Part shown: positions 1-6,811 of the stretch, in pieces | How the letters are laid out: each line of letters opens with the position of its first letter | How positions within the stretch are numbered: position 1 is the stretch's first letter | Source of the DNA: JAAUTS01 sp038250235 | GTDB taxonomy: Bacteria > Verrucomicrobiota > Verrucomicrobiia > Methylacidiphilales > JAAUTS01 | Length of the DNA: 64,000 nucleotides | Direction: 5' to 3' | NCBI GenBank assembly: GCA_038250235.1 | Contig: JBBSCO010000002.1 | Location: 1 to 64,000 of the forward strand | Position numbers and translations under genes: made by a program | Notes under the pieces: generated by a model | Seen by the model: only the letters and a program-made list of their open reading frames with translations | What the model was told of the DNA's origin: nothing | Databases searched by the model: none

Positions 1-626
1 AGGTAATTGAGAACATCCTGCTTCACGTCTTTGACGAGAGCGTCGTTGCCCCAAAGCTCATCGAACCACTGCTTGAGTTCCTGCCGGTCGCGGTCGTCCG
101 ACACGATGAGGTTCAGCTCGATGTTGTTCCCAGCAGCGCCGAGACCGAGGCCGCGCACCGTAAAATTGGAGCTGCCGAGAATGGCGTCCTCCACGCCGCC
201 GTTGGCGACGTGATACATTTTCCCGTGAAGGAGATTGGATTGCTTGATGGTCTTGATGGCAACCTTGCGCTCAATCCAGTCCGCACATTCCTTGGCGACA
301 CGCTTCTGCTGGAGCTTGTTCGCGAGTTCCAGTCCGGTGGCGTCGATGATGAATGCCTTCTTCTCTGTCTTGCACGGGTCGAGACGGTTAATGAAGGACG
401 GTTCGCCAAATAGAAAGTCGAGGTGTTCGATACGCTCTAATTCCTCTTTGAGTGCGTCGAAGGCGTAGATGGTGAAGTAGGCCGACACGATGGAGAGCTT
501 GGAGCCTGACTGGATTCTCGCCCGCAAGAAATCAGCAGCAGAACCTCTGCTGTGGTTGTCGCGCAGGCCGGAGTTGTTGGATGGCGTGGACGGGATTGCT
601 CCGGCACTATTTTCGAGTGTTTTCAT
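1..626 (-). CDS. PLD-domain N-terminus of a helicase-type protein (partial)
   Basis: This open frame starts with ATG at 626 and runs off the left edge, giving about 208 residues with no stop. It contains a phospholipase D-type active-site segment, HGKMYHV followed about 15 residues later by GSSNFT and then NNIELNL. Before that come SIVSAYFTIYAFDAL and FLFGEPSFI. From family knowledge, this arrangement is the N-terminal PLD-like domain of large SNF2/DEAD-type helicases that often sit in genomic islands or defence regions. The helicase part would lie outside the window, so it is inferred and not seen. An alternative is a stand-alone PLD-family nuclease. The gene lies on the far side of repeats abutting tRNA-Gly, which suits an accessory, horizontally acquired gene. 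Confidence 0.75.
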   Translation of the reverse strand, partial: MKTLENSAGAIPSTPSNNSGLRDNHSRGSAADFLRARIQSGSKLSIVSAYFTIYAFDALKEELERIEHLDFLFGEPSFINRLDPCKTEKKAFIIDATGLELANKLQQKRVAKECADWIERKVAIKTIKQSNLLHGKMYHVANGGVEDAILGSSNFTVRGLGLGAAGNNIELNLIVSDDRDRQELKQWFDELWGNDALVKDVKQDVLNY

Positions 627-940
627 TAGTTCAATCGACCGGCTGACCGTTTATGAACCATACTGAGTGATGAAACGGTTTGCGATTTTTTTGTTTCAGA
701 GCGTGTTCCGTGGCATTAAAAGTCCTGATTTCAAATTTTTTTTGCCTGAAAATCAACCATGGGCTGTGGTGTGACAAGACTTTCCGGCAGGCCAGTTCTG
801 AATCTACCGCAACGCATGCTCATGAGTCAGTCGGGAGACAAGAGCGACTTAATTGAAATGACTAACTGTTGAGAGAAATATTAAGAGTAAGTCGTATTTA
901 GAGGACATAACCAACCTAAGTTGTTGATTAACAAGAGGAA
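627..940. other. Intergenic region, no gene seen
   Basis: No convincing reading frame or RNA gene is visible here. The region is AT-richer than its surroundings, particularly around 690-760 and 860-930. It contains the upstream region of the minus-strand helicase-type gene. I see no clear promoter consensus. Confidence 0.5.
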
Positions 941-1153
941 TGCGGCGATCCCTTCTTCAAGATTAGGGAGGTCAGGGAGGACAAGGAGGGAATCTCGACG
1001 GGGTTGGGCCGGGTTCGAGAAAAATTGCGGCGATCCTCCTTCGTTAAAACTGCGGCGGACAGGGAGGGAACCCCGACCGGGTCGGGGCAGGTCGAAATTA
1101 ATGGCTCTTAAAAAAGAGCGCAAGTAGGGCCGGGTTCGAAAAAATTGCGGCGA
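941..1153. repeat. Degenerate repeats abutting the tRNA-Gly 3' end
   Basis: The segment TGCGGCG recurs near 945, 1025, 1050 and 1146; the last copy is the 3' end of tRNA-Gly. A 27-28 base unit at 1006-1033 recurs at 1127-1153 with a single-base indel, and the second copy runs into the tRNA. A second pair of similar blocks, built around GACAAGGAGGGAA and GACAGGGAGGGAA, lies near 980 and 1058. A perfect 7-bp stem-loop (CCCCGAC/GTCGGGG) sits at 1071-1087. Repeats of a tRNA 3' end are typical of integrase attachment sites or of remnants left by repeated insertion. No integrase is visible in the window. Confidence 0.6.
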
Positions 1154-1216
1154 GAGGGAATCGAACCCTCGCTATTAGCTTGGAAGGCTAAAGTCCTACC
1201 ATTAAACGACCGCCGC
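1146..1216 (-). tRNA. tRNA-Gly (TCC)
   Basis: The minus strand folds into a complete cloverleaf of 71 nt. It has a 7-bp acceptor stem (GCGGCGG with TCGCCGC, one G-U), an anticodon stem TTAGC/GCTAA around loop CTTCCAA giving anticodon TCC, and a T arm GAGGG-TTCGATT-CCCTC. The discriminator base is A and CCA is not encoded. It lies 7 nt downstream of tRNA-Arg on the same strand, so the two are probably cotranscribed. Confidence 0.95.
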
Positions 1217-1223
1217 GAAAATC

Positions 1224-1297
1224 TGCACCCATCAGGAGTTGAACCTGAAACCTTCTGATTCGTAGTCAGATGCTCTATCCAATTGAGCTATGGGTGC
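1224..1297 (-). tRNA. tRNA-Arg (ACG)
   Basis: The minus strand gives a 74-nt cloverleaf with a perfect 7-bp acceptor stem (GCACCCA/TGGGTGC), a D stem GCTC/GAGC, an anticodon stem TCTGA/TCAGA with loop CTACGAA (anticodon ACG, expected to be read as ICG), and a T arm TCAGG-TTCAACT-CCTGA. The discriminator is A and CCA is not encoded. It is immediately upstream of tRNA-Gly. Confidence 0.95.
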
Positions 1298-1359
1298 GTG
1301 GAGCTAAGATCATAATAAAAATAAATGCTCTTGCAATAAGGTTTTATGGAAAAGAAGGG

Positions 1360-3300
1360 CTATCTTCCCGTTTTTTCCAGCTCCTGAAGGATCTGTATGG
1401 CTTTTTGGGCCGCTTCTTTTTGCTCCCGATCCAGATTCATGTGGGCCGGAAGCCTCCGGGCGGAGGCGAATTTTTCCTTGGCCATCTCGTACTCACCCAC
1501 TTTCAAAAAATGAAAACCCAGATGGTATTGGAAAAACATGTTGATGGGCTGGTTCTCGACGGCTTTGGAATAGAAGAGATAGGCTTCCTGATCCCGATCC
1601 AGGATGTCGAAAAGCAGTCCTTGCTTGACCAGAATGCCGTCGTACAGCGGGTTGGCTTCCGCCGCACGTTGGTAAAATTTCAGGGAGCTTTGACCCAGTA
1701 GCTCCCGTTCCTTCAGGAGTTCAGATGCCCGACCTGAGTCCCCGGATTGGAGGGCGTTCCGCAAGGATTGGTTCACTTCTGCAGTTTTCACTCTGAGGCC
1801 ATCTCCGATTTTTTCCAGGGCAGGAGCGGCCGAGGCATCCTGTTGCCAGATTTTTTCTCCCAGTGCGGTCAGGGCCTGCGTTGTCAGTGGCAGGATGTCT
1901 TTTTCCTTCATTCGTTCCACGGCAACGGATTCGTGGATGGCGTAGGGGGTATGAATCAGATAGGAAGAGGCAACCAGGGCGGTCAGTCCCATGATTGTTC
2001 CCGGCATAAAACCGGGTTTTCTGGTGCTGCTCTGGCGGGTGGAGCAGGATGTCGCCAGCCCCAGAATGGTGAAAAAAGCCAGGGCGCAGGCGGGGATGTG
2101 GAAGTTGAAATCAAAGAGTGAGTGAACCCCCATCACGACCAGAACCCAGAGTGCGGAGCGTGTCACGAGCAAATCGAATTCCCGTTCCGATTCGCGATGG
2201 CGTTTGAGCAACTCGTGAATGATGAGGGCAAAAAAGAACAGAACGAGGCAGAATCCGATCGTGCCGTAGTCTGCAAGAAGGTTCAGATAGTCGTTATGGG
2301 TGTACACGGCCCGGGAGGTCAGGTAACTGGCGTGGGCCCGTTGATGTTCGAAATCAAAGGTGGCCATACCGCTTCCGAAGACAGGCTGATCTTTCCATAT
2401 CTTGATCGCATCGCTGGCCAGTTGCAGGCGGATATCCCCCCCCCAAGTGGCATCGATCCTGGATTTGACGAAGGGATTCTGGAAAGCGGTGTAAGTGACG
2501 CCGACGGCAATGAGCAGGCAGGTGGCCACGAGGGCGAGTCTTACTTTGACTGAGAAGCTGCGTTGGAGGATGAAAAAGCAGCTGATGACAAAAAGGCCGG
2601 CGAGCCAGGCCAGGTAACCTCCGCGCGAGACGGAAAAAAAGAGGCCGACACTGAGCATGGCCAGAAGGTAGAGTGCGACAATGCGCAGGACCCAGGGTGA
2701 GCGGGGATAGATGAAAAAAGCCACGCAGATGCAGCAGGTCATGGCCATGAGGTTGGCGAAATGGTTGGGGCAGCCGAAGGTTCCTGAAATGCGGTCGCCG
2801 TAATTGGGCCGGGGCAGTCCCCAGATGAGGTGTTGATCCACACCTTTGTTCATCAGGGCGAAAACGCAACTGATGGCGGCGAGAATGACCAGAAGCGTGA
2901 GAAGGGGGATTCCCCAGCGTCTGTTGTGGAGGGTTAGTCTGAGTCCGAGAAAAGCACCGGCATAGGTAAGAATCCAGAGAAATTCAAAACGTGCGGAATA
3001 TTGGGCCGGACTTACGGAATAGGACCAGGTTGCGTAGAGAAGAAAAAGGAGAACGGAAATCTCGATCCAACCGCCGAAGCCTTCCCTATTCAACTGGGCT
3101 TTGCAGGCTTTGATTCCGATGCAGAGCCAGAGGAGGCCACCTGTAGCATAGAGCCACAGGGCCACGTGGTGATACATGCCGCCCCAGTGCAGGATGGTGA
3201 TGGCGAGAAGTATGGAAACCAGGGAGAGAACAAGCCAGCCCAGGACGGTAGCAAGCTCCAGACGTTTCCGGCTCTGAAGTTGCGTGGCAAAGGGATCCAT
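1360..3300 (-). CDS. O-antigen ligase/polymerase family membrane protein with C-terminal TPR-like region
   Basis: This protein of 646 residues has about a dozen hydrophobic segments in its first 450 residues, followed by a soluble helical tail. The large periplasmic loop carries SVSRGGYLAW and the signature HNDYLNLLADYGTIGF, which are characteristic of Wzy/WaaL-type O-antigen ligases. These transfer or polymerise lipid-linked glycans at the periplasmic face of the inner membrane. The C-terminal 150 residues (KFYQRAAEANPLYDGI and AYLFYSKAVENQPINM) look like tetratricopeptide repeats, a known extension in this family. The coding strand contains a run of nine G (2436-2444 on the plus strand) within W-G-G-D, read in frame here. 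Whether it acts as ligase or polymerase cannot be told from sequence alone. Confidence 0.85.
   Translation of the reverse strand: MDPFATQLQSRKRLELATVLGWLVLSLVSILLAITILHWGGMYHHVALWLYATGGLLWLCIGIKACKAQLNREGFGGWIEISVLLFLLYATWSYSVSPAQYSARFEFLWILTYAGAFLGLRLTLHNRRWGIPLLTLLVILAAISCVFALMNKGVDQHLIWGLPRPNYGDRISGTFGCPNHFANLMAMTCCICVAFFIYPRSPWVLRIVALYLLAMLSVGLFFSVSRGGYLAWLAGLFVISCFFILQRSFSVKVRLALVATCLLIAVGVTYTAFQNPFVKSRIDATWGGDIRLQLASDAIKIWKDQPVFGSGMATFDFEHQRAHASYLTSRAVYTHNDYLNLLADYGTIGFCLVLFFFALIIHELLKRHRESEREFDLLVTRSALWVLVVMGVHSLFDFNFHIPACALAFFTILGLATSCSTRQSSTRKPGFMPGTIMGLTALVASSYLIHTPYAIHESVAVERMKEKDILPLTTQALTALGEKIWQQDASAAPALEKIGDGLRVKTAEVNQSLRNALQSGDSGRASELLKERELLGQSSLKFYQRAAEANPLYDGILVKQGLLFDILDRDQEAYLFYSKAVENQPINMFFQYHLGFHFLKVGEYEMAKEKFASARRLPAHMNLDREQKEAAQKAIQILQELEKTGR
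2436..2444. repeat. Nine-base C/G homopolymer inside the O-antigen ligase gene
   Basis: Nine consecutive C on the plus strand (nine G on the coding strand) encode part of W-G-G-D. The frame is intact in this sequence. Gain or loss of one base would truncate the protein about halfway. Confidence 0.9.
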
Positions 3301-3420
3301 AAGTGTTCGTTCAAGTCCAAATTAGGCTTTGGGGGCCGGGGCTCAAGCGTATTTCAGGAAAAATCGTCCCAATCGGTTGTTGAGGAATCTGTAAGTGAAA
3401 GGGTTAGAGGGTGGGTAGGT

Positions 3421-3437
3421 GGGGGGGGTGGGGGCGG
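3421..3437. repeat. G-rich homopolymer tract between pfkA and the O-antigen ligase gene
   Basis: Eight G, one T, five G, one C and three G follow in sequence. The tract lies in the 148-bp spacer between the end of pfkA and the start of the O-antigen ligase gene, on the upstream side of the latter. It could form a G-quadruplex or alter promoter spacing; no promoter was identified. Confidence 0.7.
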
Positions 3438-3448
3438 GAAGCCCGCGG

Positions 3449-4543
3449 TCAGGCTTCGCCGAAACTGATGCCTACTTCCCGGCAGGTCTGAACCATCTGG
3501 GATTCGGGTTTGACCCGTTTGATTTTGCTGATGGCATCGATCATGGCCACGCTGCCGACGAGATAATTCTGGTAGCTGACCATGGATCCGAATTGACCGG
3601 CCACGGCCAGATCCACGGCTGCAACCCCGAAGCGGGTTCCCAGGATGCGATCCAGGGCGGTAGGGTTGCCACCGCGTTGTAAGTGGCCGAGAACGACAGA
3701 GCGGGTCTCTTTTCCGGTGCCTTCGGCGATGCTCCGGGCCACCTGTTCCCCGGCTCCTCCCAGGGCGGTCTCCCCGTCTGTGCCTGCGATGTGCCTGGTG
3801 AAATAATCGCCGTCTTTGGGTTTGGCGCCTTCCGCCACCACGACCATGCTGGAAAAAGTCCCCTCGGCTTCACGTGCAAGGAGGACCTGGTTGATTACTT
3901 CGTAGTCGAAGGGGATTTCAGGGATGAGAATAACGTCGGCTCCACCGGCCAGACCTCCATGGAGGGCGATCCAGCCTGCGTAGCGTCCCATGACTTCCAG
4001 CACCATGACGCGTTTGTGACTGCGGGCGGTGGTATGGAGTCGGTCCAGGGCATCAACAACGCAGGCGACGGCAGAATCAAATCCGAAGGTCATGGCGGTG
4101 GCATCGATGTCGTTGTCGATGGTTTTGGGAACACCGATGGTTTTGACGCCGGCTTCGAAAAGTTGCTGTGCGGTGCTGAGGGAACCATCTCCACCGATGC
4201 AAATGAGGCACTCGATACCGAGTCCTGCCATGGTTTCTTTGGTTTGTGCAATGACTGCAGGATCCAGGCCGGTTTTATCTCCGTGGCCGACTTTGGTAAT
4301 AAAATGGCCTTTATTGGTGGTTCCCAGAATGGTTCCGCCGAGGTGCATGATCCCGGCGGTGGATTGGCGGTCCAGCACTTGATAGCGCACGGGTGACAGG
4401 AGACCTTCATAGCCGTCAAGAAAGCCGATGACTTCCCAGTTCATTGTGGAGGCGGCGCGAACCGCGCCCCGGATGACGGCGTTCAGGCCCGGACAATCTC
4501 CGCCGCTTGTTAGAATACCAATTCGTTTTTTAGACTCAGACAT
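3449..4543 (-). CDS. pfkA: 6-phosphofructokinase (group III type)
   Basis: The 364-residue protein begins with the nucleotide-binding segment RIGILTSGGDCPGLNAVIRG and contains IGGDGSLSTA (residues 116-124) and PKTIDNDI (139-146). D143 matches the catalytic aspartate of the family. The residue pair that separates ATP from pyrophosphate enzymes is mixed here: glycine at 120 (ATP type) and lysine at 140 (found in PPi and group III enzymes). Family knowledge of glycine/lysine members favours ATP as phosphate donor, but this is inference. It phosphorylates fructose 6-phosphate in glycolysis in the cytoplasm. It is followed on the minus strand by the O-antigen ligase after a G-rich spacer. Confidence 0.93.
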   Translation of the reverse strand: MSESKKRIGILTSGGDCPGLNAVIRGAVRAASTMNWEVIGFLDGYEGLLSPVRYQVLDRQSTAGIMHLGGTILGTTNKGHFITKVGHGDKTGLDPAVIAQTKETMAGLGIECLICIGGDGSLSTAQQLFEAGVKTIGVPKTIDNDIDATAMTFGFDSAVACVVDALDRLHTTARSHKRVMVLEVMGRYAGWIALHGGLAGGADVILIPEIPFDYEVINQVLLAREAEGTFSSMVVVAEGAKPKDGDYFTRHIAGTDGETALGGAGEQVARSIAEGTGKETRSVVLGHLQRGGNPTALDRILGTRFGVAAVDLAVAGQFGSMVSYQNYLVGSVAMIDAISKIKRVKPESQMVQTCREVGISFGEA

Positions 4544-4601
4544 AAGCCGTTAAAGGTAGGGTTGGAACTGTTCCACGTCAGCTATTTTTATCGGGACGGG
4601 C

Positions 4602-5120
4602 TCAGGAAGGAAGAACCCGGATCATGGGCAGGGTGCGATATTGGTGATCCAGGTCCAGGCCATAGCCGATGACAAAGAGATTGGGAATCTGGAAGCCCGT
4701 CCAATGGGCGGTTACATCACGTTTGCGGGGAACCTGTTTGTCCAGAAGAACGCAGATGCGGACATCGGCGGCGTTGAGGCCGCGGATTTTTTTGGTGACC
4801 TCGTGGAGGGTGAGCCCGGTGTCCAGAATATCGTCAACAATCAGGACATGCCTTCCCGAATAGTCGTCGCCACAGCTGTCGAGCCCCTGGATTTTTCCGG
4901 TGGAGCGTGTTCCTTGATAACTTTTCAGTCGCCAACATTCGATCCGGGTTTCCACCGGCAGTTCCCGCAGGAGATCCACCAGGAAAAACAGGCTGCCGTT
5001 CATCAGGCCCACCACGGTCAGAGGTTTGCCCCGGTAGTGCCGGGTGATTTCCCTGGCCAGAATCTTGACCCGTTTCCGTATTTGCGGTGTGGAAATCAGG
5101 GTCTTACCGGGAGTTGGCAT
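4602..5120 (-). CDS. hpt: Hypoxanthine phosphoribosyltransferase
   Basis: The 172-residue length and layout match bacterial HPRT. The PRPP-binding motif VLIVDDILDTGLTL lies near the middle, preceded by the LMNGSLFFLVDLLREL loop that contacts pyrophosphate, and followed by the C-terminal purine-recognition segment FVIGYGLDLDHQYRTLP. It salvages hypoxanthine or guanine with PRPP to give IMP or GMP. It lies 58 nt upstream of nothing on its own strand except pfkA, which starts at 4543 beyond its upstream side, so the genes at 5764-3449 share orientation and may be partly cotranscribed. No Shine-Dalgarno is evident before the ATG at 5120. Confidence 0.93.
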   Translation of the reverse strand: MPTPGKTLISTPQIRKRVKILAREITRHYRGKPLTVVGLMNGSLFFLVDLLRELPVETRIECWRLKSYQGTRSTGKIQGLDSCGDDYSGRHVLIVDDILDTGLTLHEVTKKIRGLNAADVRICVLLDKQVPRKRDVTAHWTGFQIPNLFVIGYGLDLDHQYRTLPMIRVLPS

Positions 5121-5131
5121 GGGGTGAAAAG

Positions 5132-5764
5132 TTAGAGTTTCTTCATTTCCCGTCGAATTTTCGCAGTCAGGACCGGATCGGCCTTCAGTGCGGCAGCCTG
5201 GCTGAAACTTTTTTTGGCTTCCTCCTTGCGGCGTAGTTGAAGGAAGGCAACGCCGGCAAAGTAGTAAATGGCCTGACGCGTGACGGGCGATAGCTTTTCG
5301 GGATTGCCGTCGATTTTTTTGACGAGCATTTCGAAGTCACTGCGGGCATTGTCCCGGCGGTTCACGAAGACCGGAAGGCTGAAATTGTTGACGGCGCGTA
5401 TGAATCGGACGGTTGTTTTATTGGGGGCTGCTTCCACGGCTTCGTCCATGGTTTTGAGACCTTTCTTCAGAAAAGTCAGAGCGGAGGGGCCGAATCCGAT
5501 ATCACGGCTGCGGAGGGTGTAGCTGCTGCCGAGGTAGACTTTGTAGAGCTGGTTTTCCGGATGGGCGGCGGTCAAGGATTCCAATCTGGTGATGAGCTGC
5601 AGGGTGACGGCCTTGTCTCCTTTTTCGGATTTGGTGTGCAGGCTCTGAATCTCGATGATGACAGGATGTTCGAAGGACTGGGTATCCGGTTCCAGCGCGA
5701 AGGTTGGTTGGAAAGGGCAGAGGCAAAGGGCCAGAAAAGACAAAGTGTGAATGAGGCGTGACAT
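5132..5764 (-). CDS. Exported TPR-like protein of unknown function
   Basis: The start at 5764 is preferred over the longer frame from 5845. It gives a typical signal peptide (MSRLIHTLSFLALCLCPFQPTFA) and avoids overlap with the upstream response regulator. The mature part of about 185 residues is helical, with repeated TPR-like blocks such as LYKVYLGSSYTLRSRD and AIYYFAGVAFLQLRRKEEAKKSF. It is probably periplasmic and may be a scaffold for protein contacts. I do not recognise a specific family. It ends 11 nt before hpt starts, so it is likely cotranscribed with hpt. Confidence 0.75.
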   Translation of the reverse strand: MSRLIHTLSFLALCLCPFQPTFALEPDTQSFEHPVIIEIQSLHTKSEKGDKAVTLQLITRLESLTAAHPENQLYKVYLGSSYTLRSRDIGFGPSALTFLKKGLKTMDEAVEAAPNKTTVRFIRAVNNFSLPVFVNRRDNARSDFEMLVKKIDGNPEKLSPVTRQAIYYFAGVAFLQLRRKEEAKKSFSQAAALKADPVLTAKIRREMKKL

Positions 5765-5831
5765 CAGTAGAAAGCTGGCGCATGAAAGCGGGCAAGGGCA
5801 AGAAAAGAAAATAAGGTGTTCCGCCCCTGGT

Positions 5832-6272
5832 CTAGCGTCTTTCAAGGTGCAGCAGGTAATCCTCCAGATGAGATAGGATTTCCCAGGGAGTCAGGCTTTT
5901 CTGTAGCACGCGCTGGGGGGAGACGGGAATTTTGGCAATAAATTTGGTCTGAAGGGGTGCTGGCAATCCTGTGAGGAAGAAAACGGGAAGTTCCTGTCCG
6001 GGGCAGACCTGTTTCATGATGGCATAGAGATCCCAGCCGTCGATGCCGGGCATTTGGATGTCGAGAAGGATGATGTCGTAACGTGCGGCCCGCATGTACT
6101 GAACCGCCTGGGTGCCGTCGGAGGCGGTATTGACGGAAGCTCCCAACGTGTCCAGAAGCATGCGCAGGGCCTTGATCCAACTGGGATCGTCGTCCACCAG
6201 AAGCACGGCTTTGCCTTTGAAGGCTTTCTTGAAAAATTTGAGCTTGTGCTGCTCGTCGGTCATGGAAGGCAT
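5832..6272 (-). CDS. Single-domain response regulator (CheY-like)
   Basis: The 146-residue protein consists of one receiver domain and no output domain. It shows the acidic pocket LLVDDDP (D27-D29), the phosphoacceptor D71 in LLDIQMPGIDGWDL, the switch threonine T101 in FFLTG, and the conserved lysine K125 in LQKSLTP. Such proteins act through protein-protein contacts or phosphorelay. No cognate kinase is adjacent; the orphan histidine kinase at 24383 is a distant candidate only. Confidence 0.88.
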   Translation of the reverse strand: MPSMTDEQHKLKFFKKAFKGKAVLLVDDDPSWIKALRMLLDTLGASVNTASDGTQAVQYMRAARYDIILLDIQMPGIDGWDLYAIMKQVCPGQELPVFFLTGLPAPLQTKFIAKIPVSPQRVLQKSLTPWEILSHLEDYLLHLERR

Positions 6273-6323
6273 AGGGATTCGGGAATGTTAATGCTTCAAA
6301 GTAACAGGCAATTCCATGTCAGA

Positions 6324-6806
6324 TCAATCAAAACCGGAAAGCCCCTTGTTGTTAAAGGGTTTCATGGCGGGCGCTACCTTGGGTACTGGTCGAGCGATAA
6401 CGTCGACCGTCTTGGTGGAAGCACCTGCGCTGACCGAGTCAAAAACAACCAGGGTGACTTCATGTTCCCCTTTTCCATGGCTGGTGAAATCGAACGCGAA
6501 CGTCTGGAGATGGGAGGAAATGTAGGCTTCAGGTTTGCCATCGACAAGCAGCGTCACGTTGCTGCGTGGTGTCGGGGATAAAATCGTGATTTTATAGTGG
6601 TTGGGATTTGGCCGGAGCTTGTCGGAATTCCTTTCCATTTTCCATTTGACATCCAAGGTTCCCTTGCGGGATTCGAAAACACTTTCGAGAAAGGTGGGAA
6701 AGGGAGACTTGGCCGGTTCAGGTCCTCCGGCCAGGCAGGGCAGAGAGCCAAGCGCAACGATAAGAACGCCATGACAAAAACTTCGGAATATGGAACGATG
6801 CGACAT
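6324..6806 (-). CDS. Small secreted protein of unknown function
   Basis: The 160-residue protein has an N-terminal signal peptide ending near LPCLAGG. The remainder looks like a beta-sandwich (YKITILSPTPRSNVTLLVDGK and KGEHEVTLVVFDSVSAG), possibly an Ig-like fold. I do not recognise the family. Its start codon lies only 5 nt from the start of the divergent glycosyltransferase-like gene, so the two genes must share or overlap promoters inside each other's 5' ends, unless the downstream start at 6851 is the real one for the neighbour. Confidence 0.65.
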   Translation of the reverse strand: MSHRSIFRSFCHGVLIVALGSLPCLAGGPEPAKSPFPTFLESVFESRKGTLDVKWKMERNSDKLRPNPNHYKITILSPTPRSNVTLLVDGKPEAYISSHLQTFAFDFTSHGKGEHEVTLVVFDSVSAGASTKTVDVIARPVPKVAPAMKPFNNKGLSGFD

Positions 6807-6811
6807 TGCAT

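Noticed and set aside
921..1127. Small arginine-rich open frame within the repeats near tRNA-Gly
   Set aside because: It is made of degenerate repeat units, has biased composition and no homology-like features.
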